DNA from: Pycnococcus provasolii
Taxonomy: Eukaryota; Chlorophyta; Pseudoscourfieldiophyceae; Pseudoscourfieldiales; Pycnococcaceae
Assembly: GCA_938743325.2 (NCBI GenBank)
Contig: OW568863.1
Location: 186,001-250,000, forward strand
Reading direction: 5' to 3'
DNA: 64,000 nt
Below the pieces are notes generated by a model. It was not told the DNA's origin. It worked only from the letters and a program-made list of their open reading frames with translations, and did no database searches. The position numbers and the translations under genes were made by a program. Position 1 is the stretch's first letter, and each line of letters begins with the position of its first letter. Shown piece after piece: positions 44,749 through 54,387 of the stretch.

Positions 44749-46560
44749 TTAGGCAAACTCGCTGCTCACCAAATGATCGCCAACCGCGTCGCAGTGACGG
44801 CCAAGCTCCTCAGCCGTGCTGTGAAACACGTCGTCTAATATCAGCTCAGCCACAGCTTGAACCACGGTGTCCGCGCCGTCGGCAGCCACAACGCCACCCT
44901 CCATCGCGGCACGGCGACGAACGCGCGCGTCGCGGTGGGAGCGAATGCGCGAAACGAGCGTGGACGAGACGCACGAACCTGCGGGAGGTTGAGGGATGTC
45001 GTACTGCTGCACCGACGCTGCCGGAGAAATCGAGCTTGTCAATGCCAACGACTTCCCACCCGTCGATCTCGGTATCGCGAACTTCGCCGAGCTCGACGAC
45101 GAAGATACGCTCTGCAGAACCAGCTTGCGTAGACGCTCCTCCTCGCGTGCCATTAGCGCGAGCTCCTCCTCGAATGCTTCCACGCCCTGCGCAAATCGCC
45201 GGCGATCCGCCGCGTGTGCCGCGGTCACCGAAACGGAGCGGCCCGTGTCGCTGAACTGAGAGGCTCGTGGCATCGGCATAGCAGTCGCGCTCGGGCGTCT
45301 ACGAGACGTGGGCGTCGCCGCCGCGGCTGTCGACGCGGGTGCAGGAGAGCCGCGCAGGCGTGCCCTTGCCGCGAGCGCAAGGGCTGCTTTTGCCGCTCGT
45401 GCTTCAGCTCCCCCAGACGGTGCCTGCCACCTCTCATTCCACGTTCGGCGCTTGCGTTCCGTCGACGGTGTTCTGGCGGAGGCTGCATCCGGTGACGCCT
45501 TGGAAGGCGGCGTTGACGGAGCCGCCTCCCGAGGCGGTGCTTCTAGCTGCGCGGCGCCAGCCGCAAAAGCAGCATCCCGCCTCGCCTCTAAATTCTCCAG
45601 CGCCGCTCGCGCTTGTTCCTCCGCCGCCTGCGCTTGCGCCACGGGTGCCGCCGCGTCGGTGAGCATCTCCGCCACCGCGTCAGCCACCGCCTCTGCCGCC
45701 CGCGACGAACCATGCGCTCGTGTCGACATCCGTCGCACCGCACCATGCAGCGCCTCCGCCCGCCGTCTTCGCCCTTCGCTCGTCGACGTCTGCCGAGGCG
45801 CAGGTGCTGACGCGAGAGCACGTCTCCGTGCCGCGGCCGCCGCAGCAGCCCGCTCCAGGTCGTCATCGCGCGGCAAGACGGCGTGCGCGACATCGCCGCG
45901 CATCAGCGCCGCGTGCTTTCGCAGCTCCTTACTTTGCTCCGCAATGCGGCTCTCGAGTCTTCGGTTGGCTGCACGCAGCCTGGCGTGCTCCTCCTCCACG
46001 CGACGCAGGGCTTCCGCGAGCGCCGCGGGGCTTCCCGCGGCAAAAGCCGCCGCATCGCCGGGCTTTGCGGTCGCCGCCACCGCAAGGTCCCGCTTCGCCA
46101 TCTCCACCGCCGCCTCGAGCTGCAGTCTTCTCTGCGCGAGCCCACCTCTGCTCCACAGCCCGGTGTTTGGTCCTGCGCCGGCAATTCGCGTGAACTCCGC
46201 CTCGAGCGTGTCTATGCTCTGCTGCTTGCTTGCGAGCGCGCGCCCTCTGCTGTCGCGGGGTACGACGTTCTGCGTCTCCGCCGCCGTCGCGTATGTGGAT
46301 GGCCGCAGCGCGGGTGGCGGGGCAGTCTTAGGCGGCGCGCCTTTCCTCGCCTGCTTGACACCCGCCGTTAAGGTTCGTTTGGCTGAAGCTGCTGCTGCTG
46401 ATGCCGATGCCGGCCTCGGCTTTGGAGGGTAGAACGTCGGTTTGTACGCCGTTGGGTTGAGTCGTCGGTCCATCGCTTCCTTTCCCGAACTTCCTGTACC
46501 CGTCCCTGGGGCCTCAACAGGGATGTCGACGTACGCCATGGGCGTGTACGACGAAGCCAT
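44749..46560 (-). CDS. Ala-rich coiled-coil protein, unknown function
   Basis: 603 residues from the ATG at 46560 (MASSYTPMAYVDIPVEAPG). The N-terminal 150 residues are Pro/Ala-rich and disordered. A coiled coil lies at about 110-225 (LEAEFTRIAGAG ... AEALRRVEEEHARLRAANRR). Further Ala/Glu-rich helices run to about 345 and another helix to about 480 (FAQGVEAFEEELALMAREEE). The C-terminal 60 residues (AAMEGGVVAADGADTVVQAV then AELILDDVFHSTAEELGRH) look folded. I do not recognise a family; a cytoskeletal or basal-body-type structural role is only a guess. Codon use is strongly GC-biased, so the antisense strand has long spurious frames. Confidence 0.75.
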   Translation of the reverse strand: MASSYTPMAYVDIPVEAPGTGTGSSGKEAMDRRLNPTAYKPTFYPPKPRPASASAAAASAKRTLTAGVKQARKGAPPKTAPPPALRPSTYATAAETQNVVPRDSRGRALASKQQSIDTLEAEFTRIAGAGPNTGLWSRGGLAQRRLQLEAAVEMAKRDLAVAATAKPGDAAAFAAGSPAALAEALRRVEEEHARLRAANRRLESRIAEQSKELRKHAALMRGDVAHAVLPRDDDLERAAAAAAARRRALASAPAPRQTSTSEGRRRRAEALHGAVRRMSTRAHGSSRAAEAVADAVAEMLTDAAAPVAQAQAAEEQARAALENLEARRDAAFAAGAAQLEAPPREAAPSTPPSKASPDAASARTPSTERKRRTWNERWQAPSGGAEARAAKAALALAARARLRGSPAPASTAAAATPTSRRRPSATAMPMPRASQFSDTGRSVSVTAAHAADRRRFAQGVEAFEEELALMAREEERLRKLVLQSVSSSSSSAKFAIPRSTGGKSLALTSSISPAASVQQYDIPQPPAGSCVSSTLVSRIRSHRDARVRRRAAMEGGVVAADGADTVVQAVAELILDDVFHSTAEELGRHCDAVGDHLVSSEFA

Positions 46561-47023
46561 AACTCAAACTGCTCAAGGTGCCGTCCAGGTGGAGCCTGGA
46601 GGGGGGAAGAGTCCTGACGGGTGGGTTGGTTGGTGTCACCGGTGCGCGCGAAACTCGATTAAAGGTACTCGAAGAAGACTCTCTTTAAAAAAGAGTTTGA
46701 TTTGAGTTCCTCCACCGCGCACCTCTCACCTGTGGACAGTGTGGTGAAATAAATATAGTGGCAGGCCTAACCTTAACCTTAACCTTACCATGCTGGCCAA
46801 TAATGAATGGAATGGGGCCCCATCGCATCCTTCGGTTACAACTTACATCGGTGAGTGACATCATGCATGCATTCTCGAGTATTGGCCTTTGATGAAATGA
46901 AGCTCCTTGCTTGCTCCTTTGTGCTCCCTTGTTTCTTTTGATAAAGGGACTTGTTGTTCTGCACCACCTACCTCATTCTACCCTGGTCTGGTTAACGATA
47001 ACTGCTGTTGATGGGAAGCGATC
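46561..47023. other. Divergent intergenic region
   Basis: 463 bp between divergent starts, no gene seen. A TAACCT-type array (CCTAACCTTAACCTTAACC at 46766-46786), a degenerate form of the telomere-like motif, lies about 240 bp before the hydroxylase start. Confidence 0.5.
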
Positions 47024-48424
47024 ATGTCGGCGTCCGGAAGTAGTGCGCTTGTGTCCCTCCGCGTCCCACTCGTCGGCGGGTTCGAAAAAAATATACACGC
47101 ACCAACGCTCGAAGTCACTCACGAAACCAACGCGAAGCCGTTCGGGGCCATACAAGTCGCGTGGGGCGAAGAAGCGCAAACAGCACGCGTGCCGTGGCCC
47201 GCGCACGTGAACGTAGACGCGTGCACGGCGCGCATCAAAAAGGCGACCACGCTCGAGCGAGAGGAGAACTTGTGCGACTGGGTGTGCATCGTCGCTGCGC
47301 CGAGGAGGGACAGCCACGAAGTGGATGTGCACGAATTGGCACGGTGTGGCGAACAGCTAAGAAGAGAAGCGCAGGAGAAAGACGCTCAGGGTGACCGCGC
47401 GGGGTCCAGGCACGCGCTGCAAGAGGCGGCGCGCGCGTGCCGCACGTGCCTGCAAGCCTTGCACGTGCTGCATCCAACCACCGAGGCGGAATCGAGCGTC
47501 GACGACGAGGACGCGAAAGCCGCACGCACGGCGGCGATGTGCTTGGTGCGAAGCCTCGAGCACATCGGCGGCGACGACGCGCAGGAGGAGCTGCGAGCCG
47601 TCTGCGCGCCGCTCGTCGCGAAAGGCTTACTGCCGTTCGACGACCCGCTGCAGCGGCCGGCCGTGCTCATCCGTGGCCTCGTGCCGACTCAGCCGTGGTG
47701 GCGACCCACGGACGTTCCCATGGCGGTGCACCTTGCAAGCCTCGACTGGAAGGCGATGCGAGCGGAGGTGCTCGCCGCGCTCGATGCCGCACGAGCAGGA
47801 GCGCTGCCACCATCGGCGCCGTCGCGACAGGCAAGCGACGACGGTTGGCGCCACACGGCAGCTACCATGGCACCCGGTGTCAACGCGCTCAGCGAGGGTT
47901 GGCGGCGCATCGTCGCCGCAGGTGCGTGGACCGAGCTTCCCCTCTTTGCCGGCCACGGCGTCGTCGAAAGCAACTGCAAGCTCGTGCCTCGCACTGCGCA
48001 CGGCATTGGAACCGCGCCCGATGCGACGGAGGTGGCTTTCTGCGGGGCGGGCGAGTGCATCGTGAGCGTACTGAGGCCAGGAACGCGCCTGAGGCCGCAC
48101 TGCGGCCCTTCGAACAACCGGCTGACGTGTCACCTAGCTCTGCAGGTTCCACCCGAGAGACGGCGCGACGACGGGTCGCCGGCATGCGCGATTCGCGTTG
48201 GCGACGCGCCACCGCGAGCGTGGCGTGAGGGCGAGGTGCTCGTGTTCGACGACTCGTTCGAGCATGAAGTTTGGTACGAGCCTGACCCTTCTCTGCCGAA
48301 TGGCGGTCCTGATCGCGTCATCGCACTTTGCCACTGTTGGCATCCACAAATATCCAAAGACGCGTTTCGCTTCGAGACGGCCGAGGCGGTGCTTAAGCAG
48401 AGCCAGGATTTAACGACCATTTGA
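47024..48424 (+). CDS. Aspartyl/asparaginyl beta-hydroxylase family protein
   Basis: 466 residues from the ATG at 47024. The C-terminal domain (about 290-455) matches the Asp/Asn beta-hydroxylase fold, a 2OG-Fe(II) enzyme: RPHCGPSNNR with H359, LTCHLAL, WREGEVLVFDDSFEHEVW with H414, and RVIALCHCWHP. The N-terminal 130 residues are beta-rich and end in AAPRRDSHEV, possibly a CS/p23-like domain. A helical region (120-200) with TPR-like pairs (ELARCGEQLRREAQEKDAQG; RHALQEAARACRTCLQALHV) follows. There is no signal anchor, unlike animal ASPH, so it is probably cytosolic. The substrate is unknown. Confidence 0.88.
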   Translation: MSASGSSALVSLRVPLVGGFEKNIHAPTLEVTHETNAKPFGAIQVAWGEEAQTARVPWPAHVNVDACTARIKKATTLEREENLCDWVCIVAAPRRDSHEVDVHELARCGEQLRREAQEKDAQGDRAGSRHALQEAARACRTCLQALHVLHPTTEAESSVDDEDAKAARTAAMCLVRSLEHIGGDDAQEELRAVCAPLVAKGLLPFDDPLQRPAVLIRGLVPTQPWWRPTDVPMAVHLASLDWKAMRAEVLAALDAARAGALPPSAPSRQASDDGWRHTAATMAPGVNALSEGWRRIVAAGAWTELPLFAGHGVVESNCKLVPRTAHGIGTAPDATEVAFCGAGECIVSVLRPGTRLRPHCGPSNNRLTCHLALQVPPERRRDDGSPACAIRVGDAPPRAWREGEVLVFDDSFEHEVWYEPDPSLPNGGPDRVIALCHCWHPQISKDAFRFETAEAVLKQSQDLTTI

Positions 48425-48606
48425 TTGTATACTCATTTATATCTATGTCAAGCTTTCTGTACAGTACACGTTCATCCAACCTAATCACCTATCACACAGA
48501 CGCGTAATCCGAGTTTCCATTAGTAGAAAGTCAAAGAAGAAATGTGTTCGAACGAAGAAATGGTTACAAGGGGAAGTTAAAGAAAAGAGATCCTTGATCG
48601 GCAAAA

Positions 48607-50601
48607 TTAAAATTCAGAGAGCTGCTCGTCGTTCATGACCTTCATGCGCTGAATCACATCCTCAACGGACACCGAACCAAGCTCACCCTGCGTTCGGCTG
48701 CGAACATTCAGAGCGCCCGCCTCCCTCTCGCTGTCGCCAACAACGCACATCAGCGGAACCTTCTCCACCTCCGCGGTACGGATCAACTTGCCGAGTCGCT
48801 CGCCACCAGCCACCGTGACGCGCGCCTGGGGGCAAGCCGCGACGATGCGCGCCTTCACCTCCTCGGCGTACGCGACGTGATCTTCGCTCACGGGCAGAAT
48901 GCGCATCTGCTCCGCGCTGAGCCAAATGGGGAAGTCGCCCGCGTAGTTCTCCGTGAGGATGCCAAAGAAGCGCTCGACGGATCCGAAGATTGCGCGGTGA
49001 ATCATAATCGGGCGCTTCTCCGCGGCATCGCTGTCGGTGTACTTCAAGTCAAATCGCTCCGGCAGGTTGAAGTCCACCTGGATCGTCGAACACTGCCACT
49101 TGCGCCCGATGGCATCCTTGATCTTGATGTCAATCTTCGGGCCGTAGAAAGCGCCGCCACCCTCGTCGACGATGAAGTCCCAACCCTTGCGAGCGAGCGC
49201 GGATCTGATGGCATCCTCCGACTTCTGCCAAACCTCGTCGGAGCCAACGGACTTCTCTGGTCTGGTGGACAGGTTCACCTCGTAGTCGGCGAAGCCAAAC
49301 TTGCTGAGCAGGTCCTCGAGCAGGTTGATGACTCCAAGAATCTCATCCTCCACCTGGTTGGGCAGGCAGAAGATGTGCGCGTCGTCCTGCGTGAATCCTC
49401 GCACGCGGAAGAGGCCCTGCAGCGTTCCGCTTCTCTCGTAGCGGTACACCGTCCCAAGCTCCGCCCAGCGCTGCGGCAGCTGTCGGTACGATCGCTTCTG
49501 ATCCTTGTACACGAGCACGTGAAACGGGCAGTTCATCGGCTTCAGCTGGTACATTTCCTTGTCCACCTCAAGCCCGTTGAACATGGATTCGGAGTAGAAG
49601 CCGAGGTGACCTGACGTATGCCAGAGATCCTGCTGCGCGATGTGGGGGCTGTAGATGAGCTCGTAGCCGCCGCGGAGGTGAATGTCCTTCCACAGCGACT
49701 CGATCTTGTGTCGCATGTAGGCACCCTTCGGGTGCCAGAACACGAGGCCTCCTCCCGCCTCCTCCTGGATGGAGAACAGGTCGAGGTTCTTGCCGATAAG
49801 TCTGTGGTCGCGCCTCGCAGCCTCTTTCTGCAGCTCGCGGTACTGCACGAGCTGTTGTTTCGACTTCCACGCCGTTCCATACACGCGCTGCAGCATGGGC
49901 CTCGTCTCGTCGCCTCGCCAGTACGCTCCCGCCACCTTCTCGAGGTCGATCGCGTTGCTTGTGATGTCCGACGTCTTCTCGACGTGCGGTCCAGCGCACA
50001 GGTCCCACCAGCTTTCCTCGCTTCCCGGTTCGCCGATGTGGTAGATGGTGATAGGTTCCTCCTTGATGGCGTCAAGAATTTCGAGCTTGTATGGCTCGTT
50101 GATAGCCTCGATGCGCGCCTTCGCCTCGTCGCGCGTCACCTCCTCACGCACGATGGGAAGTTTCTTTCTGATGATTTTCTGCATTTCCTTTTTGATTTTC
50201 TTCAGGTCCGCGTCCGAGAACGCCTCCTTGGCGTCAAAGTCGTAGTAGAACCCGTTGTCGATCCAAGGTCCGATGGTCACCTGCACGTCCGGGAAGAGCC
50301 TTTGCGTCGCCATGGCAAGTATGTGCGCGGCGCTGTGCCTGATTCGCAGAAGTTCGTCGTCAGATTCGTTCGTCGGAAGTTCGGGCAAGGGCAAAGGCTC
50401 CGCTTCCTGCGACGTCTTAGCTTTTGTTTCGGAACCCGTGGTCACCGACGCAGAGGCAGAGAATGGGGGGCGCTTCTGCTGGGGCAAGGGGACGGAAGAG
50501 GAGGAGTGACGACGACGAGCAGCAGCCCGCAGAGAATGACTCAGTGGAAGAGAATGAGTCTGTGAGACAGTAGCAGGCATGACGTGAGGTCGAGCCGCCA
50601 T
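48607..50601 (-). CDS. Threonyl-tRNA synthetase, probably organellar
   Basis: 664 residues from the ATG at 50601. A Ser/Arg-rich leader of about 60 residues (LPLSHSLRAAARRRHSSSS) looks like a plastid or mitochondrial transit peptide. The editing-type second additional domain follows (IRHSAAHILAMATQRLFPDV ... CAGPHVEKTSDI). The class II core holds MNCPFHV (zinc Cys), motif 2 YRYERSGTLQGLFRVRGFTQ and motif 3 HRAIFGSVERFFGIL, then an anticodon-binding domain. The N-terminal TGS domain of cytosolic and many bacterial enzymes is not visible, which suits an organellar form. It charges tRNA-Thr for organelle translation. Confidence 0.95.
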   Translation of the reverse strand: MAARPHVMPATVSQTHSLPLSHSLRAAARRRHSSSSVPLPQQKRPPFSASASVTTGSETKAKTSQEAEPLPLPELPTNESDDELLRIRHSAAHILAMATQRLFPDVQVTIGPWIDNGFYYDFDAKEAFSDADLKKIKKEMQKIIRKKLPIVREEVTRDEAKARIEAINEPYKLEILDAIKEEPITIYHIGEPGSEESWWDLCAGPHVEKTSDITSNAIDLEKVAGAYWRGDETRPMLQRVYGTAWKSKQQLVQYRELQKEAARRDHRLIGKNLDLFSIQEEAGGGLVFWHPKGAYMRHKIESLWKDIHLRGGYELIYSPHIAQQDLWHTSGHLGFYSESMFNGLEVDKEMYQLKPMNCPFHVLVYKDQKRSYRQLPQRWAELGTVYRYERSGTLQGLFRVRGFTQDDAHIFCLPNQVEDEILGVINLLEDLLSKFGFADYEVNLSTRPEKSVGSDEVWQKSEDAIRSALARKGWDFIVDEGGGAFYGPKIDIKIKDAIGRKWQCSTIQVDFNLPERFDLKYTDSDAAEKRPIMIHRAIFGSVERFFGILTENYAGDFPIWLSAEQMRILPVSEDHVAYAEEVKARIVAACPQARVTVAGGERLGKLIRTAEVEKVPLMCVVGDSEREAGALNVRSRTQGELGSVSVEDVIQRMKVMNDEQLSEF

Positions 50602-51137
50602 TTCACCAGAAGGAAGTGGGAAGGGAAGGGTGTGATTGGTCCGTCGCCAAGCCAACTAACGTAACCCCGGGAGCCCGGGAGCCGAGAAGAGAAGCTTGGG
50701 GCCGGGAGGGAGCTTCTGGCTCACAACTGCCCCCGGGGTGCCGGGGTGCCCCTCCTGAGTCCTGACAAGACAAGACAAGGCTCTTCGTCTCGGGCTGGCG
50801 GGGGGAGGGGCAGGAGACCCTTTTCGTTTATCCAGTTCCCCCCCCTCTCCAGACTCACCTCTCCTCTCCCACGGGCACGCCTGTGAAGGGGATGGGGACC
50901 CACTCGTTGACCCCTGTCATTGCTTTCGTCTCGTTCGACGAGTCAACTCCTCTAGCTACTCATAGAGGCAAATCTAAGAGGGATCTTCCTCCTAGGTGGA
51001 TGAATCCAGCGTTATCCACTCCCTCCCCCCCCCCCCCCCGTCAATAGTGCTACTGTACGTTGTCTACTGGGACTTTTCGGACACCACCCCGTCCACCCCG
51101 TGTGGTTTACACACTCTGTGGTGGAGTGAATATTCCA
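50602..51137. other. Intergenic region upstream of ThrRS and EamA genes
   Basis: About 536 bp between divergent starts, with no gene. It contains a GGGAAGGGAAGGG patch (50626-50640), CCGGGAGCCCGGGAGCC, a GACAAGACAAGACAAGG repeat near 50763 and a poly-C run near 51026-51040. Confidence 0.5.
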
Positions 51138-52325
51138 ATGGCCTCTCTCTCGCGCATTCATGCGCGTCCACAAGGAAGTCTTCTTAACAAACGCATACCC
51201 TTAAATAGGAGTAGTGCCTTCAGGCCGGCTTATAGTACTTGCAGCAGCTCGTACATAAGGAGCTGTTGTTTGCAAACGACACACTTGGAGGAGGGGGGAG
51301 ACGTTTTGCACGCCGCACGTTTCCGGCATGCCGCTGCTTCGACGACACGTGCTGGCGCGAACAAGTCGCGCAAGGCGTGCGCACCGCCAGTGTCGGCGAC
51401 GTCAGACACCGCGCCGGATACACCGAGCGAGCCGTCAACGACCGCCGACGCCTCAGCAGCCGCCGCGCCGTTCGTCGTCGCGCTGCTCTGGTACCTCGCG
51501 CACCAAGTCGTAGGCGTGGGAAACGACGTCATCATGAAGTTTGTCGGGACATCCTTGCACGCAGCGCAGGTGGTGTTCCTGCGATTCGCATTCGCGGCGC
51601 TCAGCATGCTACCGTTCATGATTGCGAACCCGTCAACCTTCAAGACGGACCGCGTGCCGCTGCACGTCGCAAGGTCCGTCATACTGCTCGGAGCTATCGG
51701 ACTGTACGTGTACGGACTCTCCATCGCGCCCATCGCAGCAGTCACCACGCTCAACTTCACAATACCCATATTCACGCTACTGCTGGCCATGTTTTTTCTC
51801 TCGGAGAAGGTTGACGCAGGGCGCTGGCTCGCCACAGCCGCAGGGTTTGCGGGCGTGGCGATGGTGCTTCGCCCGTCCACCGCGGCGTTCGACCCACGCT
51901 GGCTGTCGGTGTTGGGCAGCGCGCTCCTATTCGCAGGGCTTGACGTGCTCAACAAGGTTTTCATCGGAAAGGAGTCATTCTGGGCCATGATCTTCTACAC
52001 CGCCGCCATCACCGCCATCCTCGCTGCCGTTCCCGCCGCGCTCGTCTGGACGGCACCCACCGCGATGCAACTCGGCCTGCTCATTGTCCTCGGCGGCGGC
52101 GCAAATCTGCTGCTCTTCTGCCTTCTCAAGGCTTTCTCGCTCGTCGACGTCTCCGCCTTGGCGCCATACCGCTACCTTGAGCTGCTGTTGAGCATTCTCG
52201 TCGGATACATCTTTTTCGCCGAAATTCCAGCAACCAGCACAATCGCCGGCGCGCTCGCGATCGTACCGGCGACAGCCTTCATCACTTGGAAAGAGCAACA
52301 GAGTATGAATAGCAAAGAAAAATAA
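51138..52325 (+). CDS. EamA/DMT-superfamily transporter, probably plastid
   Basis: 395 residues from the ATG at 51138. The first 90 residues are Ser/Arg-rich with few acids, as in a transit peptide. Ten hydrophobic segments follow in two EamA halves (VALLWYLAHQVVGVGNDVIM; VVFLRFAFAALSMLPFMI; IGLYVYGLSIAPIAAVTTLN; then LLIVLGGGANLLLFCLLKAF; YRYLELLLSILVGYIFFAEI). The layout is that of drug/metabolite transporters of the RhaT/SAM-uptake kind. The substrate cannot be read. It is convergent with the BAHD gene, 78 bp away. Confidence 0.87.
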   Translation: MASLSRIHARPQGSLLNKRIPLNRSSAFRPAYSTCSSSYIRSCCLQTTHLEEGGDVLHAARFRHAAASTTRAGANKSRKACAPPVSATSDTAPDTPSEPSTTADASAAAAPFVVALLWYLAHQVVGVGNDVIMKFVGTSLHAAQVVFLRFAFAALSMLPFMIANPSTFKTDRVPLHVARSVILLGAIGLYVYGLSIAPIAAVTTLNFTIPIFTLLLAMFFLSEKVDAGRWLATAAGFAGVAMVLRPSTAAFDPRWLSVLGSALLFAGLDVLNKVFIGKESFWAMIFYTAAITAILAAVPAALVWTAPTAMQLGLLIVLGGGANLLLFCLLKAFSLVDVSALAPYRYLELLLSILVGYIFFAEIPATSTIAGALAIVPATAFITWKEQQSMNSKEK

Positions 52326-52403
52326 AGTTTTTTTTTTTTTCAAACTTTTACACACCAACATTCGTAGTTTACCCTCATTATTGAGTGAACTATCCTAGAG
52401 ATA

Positions 52404-54170
52404 TTACCACTCGCGCGCTTCCGCACCTCCCGTCGCAAGCAGGGACTGCATCTTTGCCTTTGGAAGTCGAACGAAGATGTCCAGCCCGTCGCCATCAGGT
52501 GCCGGCGCGATGTTGTAGAGATACGGCATGGTGAGCGCCGCAACGCCTGGCACGAAAAATGCCGGCTTGTCGTCGCCAAAACGCGCACCATACACGTCGA
52601 AATTGGCGAAGCTAGAGATGAACAGGCCGCGCGACAGCAACTTGAAATTTGGGCGAATGCGTCCAAGTCCGTAACGCACCTTGTTCTTGAATCCAATCCA
52701 GAGCTCCTCACGTTCCACGTGTGTCGCGTCGATGGAGTCCACCGCACGTCGGATCGCCGCGGCGACATTTGCGAGTCCTCCGGTCGCGACGAGCTCGGAA
52801 TGTGGCATTTCGATGACGCAAGCTGTTGTCGCATTTCCAAAGTATTGGTTGGGTACGAAGTTGTCGAGCCGATCACCGCGCACATTCACAACAAGGGTCA
52901 ATCTCATGTTCAAGCCGCGGCACTCGGGACGCAGTCTCGCAACGACACGCCAGAGATGCGCGCAGAGCGCATCATTCGTCGATCGTGCGTTCGCAGATGC
53001 CTTGAGCGATGCGAGAAGCTCACGATTAAAGCGCAGCACGCACTGCGTGCTCCCAAGTCCCGTCACGGCGAGTCGTGTGTATTTGGACAGCTTGTAAATC
53101 CCAAGTGGCACGAGAGATCGGTCGTCGTGTTGCACGGCACCACTATCACATTCACGCTGCGCGGCGAGCGCGACGAGCTCCTCTCGCGTGAAGGTGCGCG
53201 ATTGTTGTTGTTGCTGCTGATGATGTTCAGAATCATCGACAGCTGCAGACAACGATTCGGATGCAGGCGAGGGCGTTGTCGTCGCCGTTGTCGCCGCTGC
53301 CGCCGCTGCTGTGGAAGATGGTGCGGACCACGGCTTTGCTCCGTGCGCTCCGAGTATGTCCTGTCCCGTGGTGCGACGCGCGACGCGAGCACACACCTCC
53401 TCCATCAGAAGGCGATCGGCATTCGGCACGAAGGTGATTCGACGGCGGAGCGTTTGTGCACCACACGGCGACGTGGGCATGTCTTCGCCACCCATCTGCG
53501 TGCACCTCGCCCAAGCATTTACGAAGGTGAAGAATGATGCGGCGTCTGCGAAGCCGTGATTCATGCATATGCCGAGGACGGACATGCTGATGGCATTGTC
53601 GTTGCTGTCATCCACCACGTGCGTCAACGTCACATTCATCGGTGCGCTGTCTCTGCTGTAGCCACTGCCATCCCGTGGATGCTTCAGCATCGTATCAATC
53701 GTCGGCGCAGAATGGCGTATGAGTCCAAACAGCTTAGCTGTGGGAAGACGAACGTAGTTGCCATGTTTGCTGTCGATTAGGCCAATTGGCGTCACGTTGT
53801 TGTCGTCGACGTCGTTGTCGCCCCTCATCATCGCGTCGAACTCCGTCTTATGCATGCGCTGAACGACGAACGGCACGCCGTGATTGCAGAGATCGATGGA
53901 CACACCACTCAGCACGTCCTTGTCTCGCACGACACGCCCGGCGAGTTCGGGAAACGACGCGAGAGTGCGCGAGAGCGACGCACGCAGAGCTGATGCGTCG
54001 AGCTCGCTGTTAAAAAAATATCCCCAATTCAAGCCTGCCGCGCCGTTCAGCATGTCCATCATCGTGAGAGGCTGGCGATCCAGGTTGTTCTTGTTTGTCA
54101 AGGAGGGCGACTCAGGCGCACGCACGACCGTCGTCGTCGTCATCGCCGCCATATTGGTTTTGAGCTTCAT
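52404..54170 (-). CDS. BAHD-type acyltransferase
   Basis: 588 residues from the ATG at 54170. It has the HxxxD catalytic motif as NH205-GFA-D209-A, and a region near the C-terminus (SSFANFDVYGARFGDDKPAF) where the family has DFGWG. NQYFGNAT is also typical. A His/Gln/Ser-rich low-complexity insert (about 275-320, HHQQQQQQS) interrupts the interdomain linker, and the protein is longer than the usual 430-460 residues because of it. BAHD enzymes transfer acyl groups from CoA thioesters to alcohols or amines. Donor and acceptor are unknown. Confidence 0.85.
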   Translation of the reverse strand: MKLKTNMAAMTTTTVVRAPESPSLTNKNNLDRQPLTMMDMLNGAAGLNWGYFFNSELDASALRASLSRTLASFPELAGRVVRDKDVLSGVSIDLCNHGVPFVVQRMHKTEFDAMMRGDNDVDDNNVTPIGLIDSKHGNYVRLPTAKLFGLIRHSAPTIDTMLKHPRDGSGYSRDSAPMNVTLTHVVDDSNDNAISMSVLGICMNHGFADAASFFTFVNAWARCTQMGGEDMPTSPCGAQTLRRRITFVPNADRLLMEEVCARVARRTTGQDILGAHGAKPWSAPSSTAAAAAATTATTTPSPASESLSAAVDDSEHHQQQQQQSRTFTREELVALAAQRECDSGAVQHDDRSLVPLGIYKLSKYTRLAVTGLGSTQCVLRFNRELLASLKASANARSTNDALCAHLWRVVARLRPECRGLNMRLTLVVNVRGDRLDNFVPNQYFGNATTACVIEMPHSELVATGGLANVAAAIRRAVDSIDATHVEREELWIGFKNKVRYGLGRIRPNFKLLSRGLFISSFANFDVYGARFGDDKPAFFVPGVAALTMPYLYNIAPAPDGDGLDIFVRLPKAKMQSLLATGGAEAREW

Positions 54171-54387
54171 AGAATAGTCCAGTCTGCCAGTGGAAAACCA
54201 GTCCAGCTGCCGCGAGAAAAATGGACCGTTGTTAGTGTTAAAAAGTATGGCATCACAAAACTCACTACAAAAGCAAGCAGGGCATTTTCAGAGGCATTTT
54301 CCCAATTCGCTCTCTATTCGAACCCACGATCAAATGATTTTTTAATTTTTGAAGGCATTTTTGTTTTTTACAAGGGTTTTCGGGTTT
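54171..54387. other. Intergenic spacer upstream of the BAHD gene
   Basis: 217 bp, AT-rich, no gene. Confidence 0.4.

Noticed and set aside
45308-46432. 374-codon plus-strand frame opposite the coiled-coil gene
   Set aside because: GC-biased codon use leaves the opposite strand open. The minus-strand protein has coherent helices and a clean ATG; this one is Ala/Ser noise.
49618-50565. 315-codon frame opposite the threonyl-tRNA synthetase
   Set aside because: Shadow of a clearly identified gene.
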